Below, piece by piece: positions 35,469 through 44,905 of a DNA stretch of 55,808 bases. The position numbers and the translations under genes are program-made. Numbering within the stretch: the first letter of the stretch is position 1; each line of letters begins with the position of its first letter. Source of the stretch: a virus; IMG/VR virus record IMGVR_UViG_3300013100_000002, positions 1 through 55,808 of that record; one strand, 5' to 3'. The notes under the pieces are model-generated. The model saw only the letters and a list, made by a program, of their open reading frames with translations. It was not told the origin of the DNA and made no database searches.

Positions 35469-37733
35469 TCAGTCCCAGGACTTGGCGGGCACGGATGCCA
35501 CGCCGGAGACCTGAAGGATGTCCGCGCCCTTGGAGCGCGCGATCGTCGCCTGCTCTGCGGTCGCGCAGATGTGCCCGACGACGGGCTTGCCGTAGCTCTT
35601 CACGGCGTCCCACGCCGCCTGCGAGGCGTCCCAGTTCATGCCGAGGATCGACCAGTGCGACTGCGAGGCCGCGAGGTCGCCGTCGGCGACGTCGGCCTCG
35701 TAGAAGTAGCCCCACGTCTGGTAGCCGCGCGCGGTGGCCGCGTCGGCGAGGGCAGTCGACCCCGACCCGACGCCGAAATACTTCACGATGATCCGGTCGG
35801 GACCGCCGTGGGCGTCGAGGATGTTCAGGAACTCCGTGGTGCTGCCGAGCTGGTTCTTCGGGTCGACGAGCACGATGTGATCGGTCGCGTACCGGTTCAG
35901 GAAGTCGACGAGACCGAAGTACGGCCGCGGCGTCGCGCCGGAGTTCAGCACGTTCTTGAAGTCGGCCTCGATCTGCGCCTGCGTGTAGAACGACGGCGGG
36001 AGCGACCCCGACACGCCACTGGTGCGGTCGAAGTTGTTGTCGTGCATGCCGAACCACCAGCCGTCTTTCGACCGCTGAGCGGAGAACTCGAGCACGCCGT
36101 ACCCCGCCGCCGCGGCCTGCTCGTAGGCGTACTGCGACATCTCGGGCCAGTCGACCGATCCGCCACGGTGGGCGATCGTCAGACCGGGCACCTCGAGCAC
36201 CTCGTCGACTGTCGGGTACGTCGCGACGAGCGCGCGCACCGACTCGGGAGAGACGGGGACACCGCCGAGCATCACCCATGCGTGTCCGATGCGTCCGTCA
36301 CCGAGGATGACGGGATGACCGGGAGACACGGGCGGTGTCGGCTTTCCTGCAACGGCGAACGCACTGTTGCCGTTGCCGGAGTTGGTGCCCCACTCGAGGA
36401 CGATGTCGCCGGACATCCCGGCCGCTGGGATCGGACGGGTGCCGATCCACAGGCTCGTGCGCGTGCCGAGAAGCGACTCCGGGGTGCCGAGCTGGTTCTG
36501 CACCACGCGCGTCGTGAACCCCGCGGGGGTCACGACGGGCGCTGTGGGGAAGCCGGCGGTCTCTTCGTTCGCGAACATCGCGATCAGCAACGCGGGGGCA
36601 TCGGTGATCGGGAACTCACGAATCGTCATCGCCCCGCCCGACGTCGTCCACAGGGACGATTCGCCGACGACGAGGTTGCTGAGATCCGCGTCACGGATGA
36701 TGAGCATCGAGGCGACGGTTCGCGTGTCCGACACGGTCTTGGTGAACGTGTAGAACGCCGGCTCTTCCGCCGCGTTGACGACGGGGTGGATCTGCAGGCC
36801 GGAGACGCGCTGCTCGGAGTTGAAGGGCTGGAACGGCGTGCCCACGCGGGTGAACGCGTCGTTGACGAAGTCGCTCGGACTGTTGGTGCCGTTGGTGCGG
36901 TAGCCGAAGACGAGCAGATCACCAGCGCGGACGCCGGCCGGCACGCTGAGCGCGAAGGACGATGCGCCTCCTGCGATCGTCGCGTACGTCGGTGCGCCGA
37001 CGACTCGAGGGGTGAGGAAGGATTCGTCACCGCCACCGCCGTCGCCGATGCCGCGGAGCGTGAGGCCCATGGCCGCGGGTGCGGATGGTGTCCCCCATGC
37101 GATCGACACGTTGTCGGCGATCGGGCCGGTCGACACCTTGCTTCCGAGGTAAGCGTAGGTGCGGCCTGCAGCGACATCACCCGATGTGGGGCGCGTGGAC
37201 TGGGCCACCGTCGCGAATCCTGCCGGAAACGCTGTCGGGGCGTGATTGTTGCCCGCCCCGAACTCGCTGCCTGCGAAGAACAGATCGAGCGCCTGGTCCG
37301 CGGAGTTGAACCCCGCGCGGGAGAGCACGCCGGACGCGAGGGTGCCGAGCGCCGTCGTGGTGCCGGCGATCGCGTTGTCGAGGTCGACGCCCGTGATGCG
37401 GACGGCGATGACGACGCATCGTGCTCCGGAGTGGACGCCCGGCTGGCTGAGGTTGACGGTCGCTGCGGGGATGTCGCCCGCGGTTCGGATCGCCTTGACG
37501 AAGATCGCCTGGTAGCGGTTCGTTGGCGAGCCGAGCGCGCCGGATGCGACGCGAGTGAAGCCGGCGAGCTCGGCTTCTGCGGAGTAGGACGAGTCCTGCG
37601 AGCGGAGGAAGACGGCCACGTAGTTGCCGATCGCGATGCCTGAGGGCATCGTCACGGCGTCCACCGATGCCGCGGCGAGCGGCGTGAACGTCGTGATCGC
37701 CGAGGTGGCGACGGCGGGAGGTGTGACAGCCAT
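35469..37733 (-). CDS. Minor tail protein with C-terminal GDPD-like domain
   Basis: 754 residues. Beta-rich repeats (two related ~200-residue modules) occupy the first 510 residues; the last ~240 form a GDPD-like barrel from 'IAHRGGSVDWPEMSQYAYEQ' onward. The stretch 'GVGSGSTALADAATARGYQT' is identical to that of the tail protein at 30869-32932 and the DNA is nearly identical there, so the barrel was duplicated. E-x-D is again altered (E-F-S). Likely tip or receptor-processing protein. Confidence 0.85.
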   Translation of the reverse strand: MAVTPPAVATSAITTFTPLAAASVDAVTMPSGIAIGNYVAVFLRSQDSSYSAEAELAGFTRVASGALGSPTNRYQAIFVKAIRTAGDIPAATVNLSQPGVHSGARCVVIAVRITGVDLDNAIAGTTTALGTLASGVLSRAGFNSADQALDLFFAGSEFGAGNNHAPTAFPAGFATVAQSTRPTSGDVAAGRTYAYLGSKVSTGPIADNVSIAWGTPSAPAAMGLTLRGIGDGGGGDESFLTPRVVGAPTYATIAGGASSFALSVPAGVRAGDLLVFGYRTNGTNSPSDFVNDAFTRVGTPFQPFNSEQRVSGLQIHPVVNAAEEPAFYTFTKTVSDTRTVASMLIIRDADLSNLVVGESSLWTTSGGAMTIREFPITDAPALLIAMFANEETAGFPTAPVVTPAGFTTRVVQNQLGTPESLLGTRTSLWIGTRPIPAAGMSGDIVLEWGTNSGNGNSAFAVAGKPTPPVSPGHPVILGDGRIGHAWVMLGGVPVSPESVRALVATYPTVDEVLEVPGLTIAHRGGSVDWPEMSQYAYEQAAAAGYGVLEFSAQRSKDGWWFGMHDNNFDRTSGVSGSLPPSFYTQAQIEADFKNVLNSGATPRPYFGLVDFLNRYATDHIVLVDPKNQLGSTTEFLNILDAHGGPDRIIVKYFGVGSGSTALADAATARGYQTWGYFYEADVADGDLAASQSHWSILGMNWDASQAAWDAVKSYGKPVVGHICATAEQATIARSKGADILQVSGVASVPAKSWD

Positions 37734-37735
37734 GC

Positions 37736-38236
37736 TCAGGCCTCCGGCAGCTCGACGACGATCGTGTAGTCGGGAGTCCCGAGCGGGATACTCCCGCCGA
37801 ACGGGATGAAGACGGTGCGGCCGATGCCGACCGTGTTGAGGCCTGCCCAGTCGCCGCCCACTCCCCCGCCGCCGCCTCCGACGGGGGCGCCGATCACCCA
37901 CGCGTCGCTGAGGATGACGAGCGCCTGGCCGTCTTCGCCGAGCGCGGGGTTAGGGATGACGGACATCACCGCGCCGAGAAGCGAAGTGAGCGGGGTGATG
38001 ACGTCGCCGGACTTGGCGAGCACCTGCGTCTGCCCCGACGGCACCTTGAACGCCGGGTAGACCCCGTTGGGCGCGGCGACGAGCGCCGGAAGGGGCGTGT
38101 CGGTCATGTCGGTGATCGCGAGCGGTGTCGCGAGGGCGGTGTCGTCCATCGCGTAGACCTGTGCGACCGCGTTGGGGACGGTGTTGCCGGTCTGCTCATT
38201 CCACGCGAGCGCCTGGTTGAAGTAGTCGATCATCAT
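37736..38236 (-). CDS. Hypothetical tail protein
   Basis: 166 residues. N-terminal beta domain 'VAQVYAMDDTALATPLAITD', a Gly-rich linker ('GGGGGVGGDWAG') and a C-terminus 'TPDYTIVVELPEA'. Pattern of short tail-tip connector proteins; no family assigned. The first of two ATGs at 38236 is used. Confidence 0.72.
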   Translation of the reverse strand: MMIDYFNQALAWNEQTGNTVPNAVAQVYAMDDTALATPLAITDMTDTPLPALVAAPNGVYPAFKVPSGQTQVLAKSGDVITPLTSLLGAVMSVIPNPALGEDGQALVILSDAWVIGAPVGGGGGGVGGDWAGLNTVGIGRTVFIPFGGSIPLGTPDYTIVVELPEA

Positions 38237-38244
38237 GTGGCCTT

Positions 38245-39153
38245 TCAGTCCAGGAACCAGAAGCCGTGGATCATCACGACGGAGCCGGCGGCGAACGAGC
38301 CCGATCGGTAGTCCGTGCTGAATGCCACGACGCCTGAGGTGGACACGAACATGTCTCCGACGTACGTGGAGCTCGTGTGGGTCGCACCGAGGGGCACGTT
38401 GGTCTTCGGTCGGAACCCGGATGGGACGGTGCAGAGCGAGGCGATGTTCGCGCCGGTGGTGTGCTTCACCGCCCCGCGGATCTCGACGAGCTTTCCGACA
38501 CGGCGGATCTGCAGTGCGTACGCGGAGACAGCGGCCCACTTCGACCCCCTGGGGACTGCGACCCAGCCGGTGTCGGTGCGGTCGTCGCCCTTCCACAGCG
38601 GGACGCCGGCGCTGTTGACCGTGCGCGTCCAGATGACGTCGTTGATGAGGATCTCTGTGCCGAGCTGCGTCATGAACGAGCGGACGAGCTCGTTGAATGC
38701 GACCGCGCCGCCGTTGTGGACTGCGACCCGGAGGTCGATGACTTCCTGGATGGCGGTCGACCCGGCAGCGACACGAACGAGCGCGAGAGGCTGGTCGTCC
38801 TTGTCTCCGGGCGTGGTCTGGCGAGCGGGCAGGGCCGCGACCGATCCACCGGGGATGACGACGATCTCGCTGAGCTTGGTCGCCCACGTGCGTCGCAGCA
38901 CGACGAGGTCGTAGCGGACACCGGCGGGGACGCTTCCCAGCGCCCGGGTCTCGATGGCGCTCGACTTGTCGAGGATGCCCGCTCCGGCCGCGGTGCCCGG
39001 TGCGACCTGGATCATTCGGGTGCCGGCTGCGGCGGTGACGCGGAATGAGGCGAAGTCGTCCACGGAGTAGAAGACGCCACCGGCGCGGGGCACCAGTTCG
39101 GCCCACTGGGCGTCACCGACAGTGCCGGCGTATCCAACGCTCGAGATAGCCAT
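38245..39153 (-). CDS. Minor tail protein
   Basis: 302 residues. The N-terminus 'VGYAGTVGDAQWAELVPRAG' and 'VRYDLVVLRRTW' are typical of actinophage tail proteins downstream of Gp37-like proteins; the C-terminal third is a beta domain that could form part of the tip or fibre. No enzymatic motif seen. Confidence 0.75.
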   Translation of the reverse strand: MAISSVGYAGTVGDAQWAELVPRAGGVFYSVDDFASFRVTAAAGTRMIQVAPGTAAGAGILDKSSAIETRALGSVPAGVRYDLVVLRRTWATKLSEIVVIPGGSVAALPARQTTPGDKDDQPLALVRVAAGSTAIQEVIDLRVAVHNGGAVAFNELVRSFMTQLGTEILINDVIWTRTVNSAGVPLWKGDDRTDTGWVAVPRGSKWAAVSAYALQIRRVGKLVEIRGAVKHTTGANIASLCTVPSGFRPKTNVPLGATHTSSTYVGDMFVSTSGVVAFSTDYRSGSFAAGSVVMIHGFWFLD

Positions 39154-39155
39154 AG

Positions 39156-40271
39156 TTACCTTCTCCCTTGGTCGCGCTGGCCTCGGGCCAGGGCGCCGAT
39201 TGCGCGCGCGAGCGCGACATCGATCTCGGCATCGACGTCGGCCGATCCGATGTGTGGTGTGACGAGTACGCCGTCGTCGGGGTCTTCGCTGATGGACACC
39301 GATGTGATCTGCTCGAGCGAGTCGATCGGCCCGAGGCGGACGTGGGCGAGGTCGCCCTCGCGGAACTGCTTGAGGTACTGGAACTTCTTCGTCTCGACGA
39401 TGTCGAGGGCAACGCCGACGCGCGGGGCGGCTTCGACGAGCGCTTCCGTGCCGTACGGCGCGATGTTCGTGCCGACGTCGCTGTTGCGGGAGTCGACGAA
39501 GGTCTCGATGATGTCGCCCCACTCGGCTTCGCGAGCGGAGTCAACGACCGTGACGAGCTCGCGCTCGACGCCTTCGCCGCGGCCTCCGACGATCGCGCGG
39601 GTTGCCGTGGGAGCTTCGACCGAGAACTTGTAGCCGTCTACGACGCCCGAGCCGAGGGTGATGACGCCCTGCACGGTGTCCGCTTCACGGATGTCCACCG
39701 TGGGGCGTCCGAGGCTGTCGTAGGTGAGCACGACGACGAGGTCGCTGTTGTCGAGGACGGGGATGAGCTTCTCAGCGAGCGGGTGGAACCGGAAGGACAC
39801 CGGCGAGCCGGTCGGGATGAGAGCGCCGCGTCCGAGAGTCGGAGCGACTGTCCACGGAATGCCCAGGCGGGCGATGTTCTCCGAGAGGGCGGTCTTGAAC
39901 ACCGACTCGGCACGGCCCGAGTAGTTCCGGTACTCGGACGTCTGCGCGGTGATCGCAGCGCCGGGGACGGGCCACCCGTACCAGTGCCAGAGCTTCCGAA
40001 TGTCGCTCTCGATGAAGATCTGCACGGCACCCTTCGGCCCCGTGCCCGGAGTGCGAGTCACCTTGCCGCGGAAGAGCTCGTGCCCGCGGAACTCGATCGA
40101 GCACCGCGCTCCCCGAGCTGTGAGCGCGGGGAGCGCGGCGTGGTCGTCGTCGAGGGTGAGCGTCGCCGTCGATGTCTGGTTCGACATCGGCTCGACTTCT
40201 GCCCTCACGCCGGAGAACTGCCGCCGAAACGTGCCGGCCTTGTCGTAGACGACGTACTTGAGAGTGTCCAT
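39156..40271 (-). CDS. Gp37-like minor tail protein
   Basis: 371 residues. Its layout ('RAEVEPMSNQTSTATLTLDD', 'RLWHWYGWPVPG'-like Trp-rich core, 'VEAPTATRAIVGGRGEGVER', 'FREGDLAHVRLG') matches the Siphovirus ReqiPepy6 Gp37-like family, a baseplate-hub-type protein next to the distal tail protein. Confidence 0.82.
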   Translation of the reverse strand: MDTLKYVVYDKAGTFRRQFSGVRAEVEPMSNQTSTATLTLDDDHAALPALTARGARCSIEFRGHELFRGKVTRTPGTGPKGAVQIFIESDIRKLWHWYGWPVPGAAITAQTSEYRNYSGRAESVFKTALSENIARLGIPWTVAPTLGRGALIPTGSPVSFRFHPLAEKLIPVLDNSDLVVVLTYDSLGRPTVDIREADTVQGVITLGSGVVDGYKFSVEAPTATRAIVGGRGEGVERELVTVVDSAREAEWGDIIETFVDSRNSDVGTNIAPYGTEALVEAAPRVGVALDIVETKKFQYLKQFREGDLAHVRLGPIDSLEQITSVSISEDPDDGVLVTPHIGSADVDAEIDVALARAIGALARGQRDQGRR

Positions 40272-40281
40272 GCCTCGCCCT

Positions 40282-41196
40282 TCAGAACGCGCGGAAGTAG
40301 AGCGGGATGAGGTCGTACTGGATCTCTCCGGAGCCGCTCGCGCCGACGTGCAGCTCGACTTCGTCACCGTCGGGAACCGGCGCGTACTCCTGCAGGCCGA
40401 GAGCGGTCGTCATGTCGACGCCGTTCATGGTGGCCGTGGGATTACGCGGGTCGGTGTCGATGACGAGAACCTGACCGGCGGGCACATCGAACGGGACCGT
40501 GATGACCGCGCCGCCTACGCCGAGCTCGACGTCGTTGAGCGGTCCGACTGCCGTCCAGACGCCCCACGACTCGAGGTCGCCGGGGTTGATGATGACTGCC
40601 TTCGCGAACGAGTTCGACGACGAGATGAAGAACGGCGGACCGCCCGCGCCGAAGAAGTCCCCGATCTCGGGTGCCTTCCATGGGCCGGCGGTGACCTTCT
40701 CGCCCTCCCAGTACGGCTGTGCGGCCTCGAGGGTGATCCCGTGGCGCGCCCAGCCAACGACGAAGGGGTCGAACTTGTACGAGTGGGCGTCGTCGAACAC
40801 GCCGGTCAGCCGGAGAGTTCGCGTGTGCCCGCCGGCGCGCACTCGCCACGTTCCCGCCCGATCGGGGTGGATCGTCTTGAAGAACGCCGAGTTGCGTCGC
40901 TGCCAGCCTTCGGAGCTGTCGCCGAAGAGGTAGATCGGCCAGAACACGTCGCGCGCCTCGGCGTGCCACCCGCGGAGTCGGTTGCCGGGGATGGCGAGCG
41001 ACGACGAGGTGTGGCGCGTGATGCGCGGTGCGTGGAGACCTTCCACCGACGAGAGAAGAACGACGCCGCCGTCTCGGTTGTTGAGATCCCAGACGGAGCC
41101 GTCCCAGCCTTCCCAGAGGACGCTCATCGCGCCCCAAGGGTTGGCCGGGACGTCCGGTGCCGCCGGCGGGCGGGAAAGGATGACGGGTGAGGACAT
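40282..41196 (-). CDS. Distal tail (Dit-like) minor tail protein
   Basis: 304 residues. 'NNRDGGVVLLSSVEGLHAPR' and 'DVFWPIYLFGDSSEGWQRRN' are typical of the first minor tail protein after the tape measure in actinophages. It would form the ring joining tube and tip. The ATG overlaps the tape measure stop (TGATG). Confidence 0.82.
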   Translation of the reverse strand: MSSPVILSRPPAAPDVPANPWGAMSVLWEGWDGSVWDLNNRDGGVVLLSSVEGLHAPRITRHTSSSLAIPGNRLRGWHAEARDVFWPIYLFGDSSEGWQRRNSAFFKTIHPDRAGTWRVRAGGHTRTLRLTGVFDDAHSYKFDPFVVGWARHGITLEAAQPYWEGEKVTAGPWKAPEIGDFFGAGGPPFFISSSNSFAKAVIINPGDLESWGVWTAVGPLNDVELGVGGAVITVPFDVPAGQVLVIDTDPRNPTATMNGVDMTTALGLQEYAPVPDGDEVELHVGASGSGEIQYDLIPLYFRAF

Positions 41197-44100
41197 CACT
41201 TCACCCCCGCTGCGCTCAGAGCGCCGGTCCTGTTGACCCGGCGCCGCTTCGTCTTCTCGATTTCGGTGGAGATCTCGGTCGCGGCTGTGCGCGTCGTCAC
41301 CCCGTGGAACTCGAAGGTGTCGCCGCCTCCACCGCCAATGCCCGAGGGCGAGCTGGCGGTGATGCCGGACAGGTCGACGGCCGCACTGGCCGACTTCCTG
41401 ATGCCGTCGATTCCCTTGCTGATGCCGACGCCGATGCCCTGCGCCCACGGCAGACCGATCTCGCGCGCCGATCGACGCGATGGAGAACGGATCTCAGCCT
41501 CGGCGCGAGCCTCGGACATCGCCTTCTGGATGGACGCACGCGCCATCCGGGCGATGCCGCCGCTTCCCGCTCCGATACCGCTGGCGATACCGTTGGCGAT
41601 CTGCAGACCGACGCCGAAGAACCATCCGCCGGCACCCGCGAGAGTGCCCGCGATCTGTGCCCGCAGACCGGAGAACGCACCGACGACTCCTGCACGCCCG
41701 GCAACTGCACCGGACTGCATGCCGGCCATCGTCGACAGGCCCGTCGGGTACAGCCACGAGCCGGAGCCCGACATGGCCGTGCGGAACACGCCGCCGAGAC
41801 CCGCGAGGGTGGTGTTGATCGGCGGTACGCCGCCATCGATGCCCTGCTTCAGTCCGCCGGAGATGGCGGTGCCGTCGGCGGTGAGCCAGGACTCGGAACC
41901 CTCCATACTGCGGAAGATCGAGTCCTTCATGGACTTCATCGACGCGTCGAGCTCGGGAAGCCCCGCGGTGATGCCCTGCGCGAGCTGGCGGGAGAACCCG
42001 CCGCCTCCGCCGGTGCGACCCTCGCGGTTGATGTCGAGCGCATCGCGCGCGTCATCGGCGAGGTCGCCGAGCTGGTCCATGATCTCGTTGCGCGTCTGGA
42101 CGTCGACCGACCAGAACTCGCTCATCCAGGCCTTGCTCTTGCTCCCGGTCTTGAACGCGTCCTTGATGCGATCGCTGATGCGCGTCGCCTCGGCCTTGAC
42201 GGAGTCCTCCGCGCTCGGGCCGAACTTTGGGTCGGGGAGCACGAAGCCGAAGTCCTTGAACTCCGACTCGGCCCATTTCCGGACGTTGTCCGTGAGCGGG
42301 TAGGCGGTGGGAGTCGCGAGAAGCTCTTCCCACATCTGCTGAGCGCCCTTCGCGCCGCCCTTCTTGAAGGCGTCGCGCACCTTTTCCACGACCGTGTCGA
42401 GCTTCGAGAGCTCGGTGGCGCTGAGATCCGGCAGGGCGAACCCGGCCTGAAGCTGCTCGTTGATCTTCGCGATCACCTCGGGCGGGATGCCCTCGATGTT
42501 CCGGAAGCTCTCGACGAGCGCGTCAGCGGCACCCTGGCCCTCGGTGGCGAGCACACGTTCGTACTCATCCATGAAGACCTTCGCGATGCCGCGTGCCTTC
42601 TCCGACGTCGTCATCTTCGAGTCGTTCCAGTACCGCTCGAAGTCGAACTTGACCTCGACGGTGAACGGGTTGCCGTCGTCCTTCGGCATGAAGTCGCCGA
42701 GCTTGCCGAGCTCCTTCAGCCCCTTGCTCCCGACGACGTCGTGTCCGAGGAACTTCCGCACGGCGTCGAAGAACTCGCCGTTGGACTCCGACCAGTCCCC
42801 CAGCGCCGCGATCCACTCGCCGAGCGTGTCGATGAGGGCCGTCAGGACGGGGGCGATGTCGACGAGCGCCTCGGCGAGCCCGACGAGGGCATCGACGAGG
42901 ACGGGGCCGACCGCTTCTGCGAAGTCCGCGAGAGCGGGACCGAGAGACTCTGCGATGTCGATGACGGCGTCGCCGAGGGTCTCGAGCACGCCCGAGTCGC
43001 GGATTGTGGAGATCAGACTGTCGACCGTCGGCATGAGCTCAGCGAGCACGCCTGCTGCCGTGGGCAGGAGGGTGCCGGTGAGGTCGCCGAGCAAGCCGAG
43101 GAAGTTGCCGAACGTGTCGGCGATCTTCGGCAGGTGCGGGAGGACGCCGTCGAGCGCCCGGATCAGCCCTTCGGAGAGGTCGAGCAGTCCCTTGTCGACA
43201 CTCGGCTGGACGAGCGCGTTGGCCGCGCCCTCGATGAGACCGCCGAGGAACTTTCCGGCCGAGCCGATGAACTTCTCGATCGATGTGTCGAGTCCGAGGA
43301 CCATGCGGCCCACAGCGGACACCGCGTCTCCGAACGCGCCCATGGCGACGCTCGATCCGCGGAAGATGGCGGTGAGGCCGCGCTGGAAGTCCGCGCCGTT
43401 GACGATGCGGTCCCACTCCTGCATCGTGTCCGCGAACCCGGCGAGCCCCTTCGAGCCAGCCGAGTCAGCCGCGCGCCACAGGCCGGCGAACACGCCGGAG
43501 AGTCCGGTGGTCGCGTCCCAGAGGTCGTAGAGCGACTTGATCGCGCCGTCCATCCAGCCGTCGAGACGACCGTCGGTCGACACCGACTCAAGCCAGTGGT
43601 CGAAGACGTTCGCCTGGCGCACGAACCACGTCGCGAGCCGGGGCGTGTACTTCGCCGCCACCTGCGAGAGAGAGGTCATCGCGCCGGCGAACGCCGGAGC
43701 GCCCGTAGCGAGGATGCGCCACCCCTCGGCGATGCCGCCGAAGATCTTCTCGAGGTTGCCGCCGCCGAGCTCCTTGCCGAACGCGATCGCGAGAGCAGAG
43801 GTGAAGTCTCCGATGCCGGCCGAGAGCTCGCGGAACGAGTTCCGGAGCTGCGGCATGAGCCCGGTGACGAGGTCGAGGATCGGCTGACGGGCACGCGACC
43901 AGAACGCGCCGTTGATGATCTCGCTGAGCTCGGACATGTCGTCCTTGAGCGGCGAGAGCTCCTTCTTCGTGTTCCGGAGCGCGACGACCAGTGCGGTGAT
44001 CGATCCGACGGCGTTGAGGATGAGGCCGGGGACGACCAGGAACGCCGGAAGGATCGAGAAGAGTCCCTGCCCGATGCCCACGAGGCCGGAGGTGGCGGCG

Positions 44101-44894
44101 AAGATCGCGCCGATGAGCGACGTGATGCTCGTCGTCCAGCCGATGATCGACGGGAGGTTCTTGTCGAGGTTCTTCATCGACGTCGCGAGGTCGTCGATCC
44201 ACTTCCACGACAGGCGCGCGCCGGACAGCGCCGAGAGCGTGGTGAGCGCGGCGGCGACGGATGCCTTCGAGACCTTGACGAACACCTCGACGGTGCGCGG
44301 TCGGGTCAGGAACGCGAGGCGGGCGGATGCCCACGCGGTGAACGGGTTGGCATCGATTCGCGTCTCGCGGTCGCGCGCGACGTGGTCGATGTGGTCCTTG
44401 ATGTCGTTGAGCCGGAGCCGGAGCTTCTCGGCGTCCTCGGCCGACAGAATGTCGTGGGCGAGACGGCCAGAGACGTTGTGGAACTCGCGTCGCAGAGCGT
44501 CGAGCTCCTGGCGGACGGCGCGATCTTCCATCGTCGGAGTCAGCACGACCTCGATGTCACGCATGGCCTTGTCGACGTCCTTGCGGAGACGTTCGATCGT
44601 GATCCGGTCCATCGTGAGACCGACCTTCGCGACGACGTCCTTGACGTCCTGCACTTCGGCCTGCGCCTTGAACTTCACGACCTCGTCGAGATCGCGCATG
44701 CTCGCGAGCTGCCGGCGGATGTCCTCGCGGATCTTCGCGCCGTCGAGCTTCGCCTTGCCGACGTTGACCGTCATGCTCGTCGTGCGCTCGATCATGTCGA
44801 GGCGACGCTTCAGGTCGCGACGGAAGTCGTTGGTGTTCGGGATGACGCGGATGGACAGTCGACCTGCGTTACGTCCGGGGTTGATACCAGCCAT
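41196..44894 (-). CDS. Tape measure protein
   Basis: 1232 residues, the longest gene. The N-terminal part is coiled coil, followed by central hydrophobic segments ('IGAIFAATSGLVGIGQGLFS', 'LPAFLVVPGLILNAVGSITA') and alternating helical, Gly-rich repeats. The C-terminal tail is 'GDTFEFHGVTTRTAATEIST' then a KRRR motif. It sets tail length and helps DNA entry. ATG at 44894 is chosen over a GTG 9 nt upstream because GGGG lies at good spacing. The tail motif reappears in an early membrane protein. Confidence 0.95.
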   Translation of the reverse strand: MAGINPGRNAGRLSIRVIPNTNDFRRDLKRRLDMIERTTSMTVNVGKAKLDGAKIREDIRRQLASMRDLDEVVKFKAQAEVQDVKDVVAKVGLTMDRITIERLRKDVDKAMRDIEVVLTPTMEDRAVRQELDALRREFHNVSGRLAHDILSAEDAEKLRLRLNDIKDHIDHVARDRETRIDANPFTAWASARLAFLTRPRTVEVFVKVSKASVAAALTTLSALSGARLSWKWIDDLATSMKNLDKNLPSIIGWTTSITSLIGAIFAATSGLVGIGQGLFSILPAFLVVPGLILNAVGSITALVVALRNTKKELSPLKDDMSELSEIINGAFWSRARQPILDLVTGLMPQLRNSFRELSAGIGDFTSALAIAFGKELGGGNLEKIFGGIAEGWRILATGAPAFAGAMTSLSQVAAKYTPRLATWFVRQANVFDHWLESVSTDGRLDGWMDGAIKSLYDLWDATTGLSGVFAGLWRAADSAGSKGLAGFADTMQEWDRIVNGADFQRGLTAIFRGSSVAMGAFGDAVSAVGRMVLGLDTSIEKFIGSAGKFLGGLIEGAANALVQPSVDKGLLDLSEGLIRALDGVLPHLPKIADTFGNFLGLLGDLTGTLLPTAAGVLAELMPTVDSLISTIRDSGVLETLGDAVIDIAESLGPALADFAEAVGPVLVDALVGLAEALVDIAPVLTALIDTLGEWIAALGDWSESNGEFFDAVRKFLGHDVVGSKGLKELGKLGDFMPKDDGNPFTVEVKFDFERYWNDSKMTTSEKARGIAKVFMDEYERVLATEGQGAADALVESFRNIEGIPPEVIAKINEQLQAGFALPDLSATELSKLDTVVEKVRDAFKKGGAKGAQQMWEELLATPTAYPLTDNVRKWAESEFKDFGFVLPDPKFGPSAEDSVKAEATRISDRIKDAFKTGSKSKAWMSEFWSVDVQTRNEIMDQLGDLADDARDALDINREGRTGGGGGFSRQLAQGITAGLPELDASMKSMKDSIFRSMEGSESWLTADGTAISGGLKQGIDGGVPPINTTLAGLGGVFRTAMSGSGSWLYPTGLSTMAGMQSGAVAGRAGVVGAFSGLRAQIAGTLAGAGGWFFGVGLQIANGIASGIGAGSGGIARMARASIQKAMSEARAEAEIRSPSRRSAREIGLPWAQGIGVGISKGIDGIRKSASAAVDLSGITASSPSGIGGGGGDTFEFHGVTTRTAATEISTEIEKTKRRRVNRTGALSAAGVK

Positions 44895-44905
44895 CCGCGT
44901 CACCC

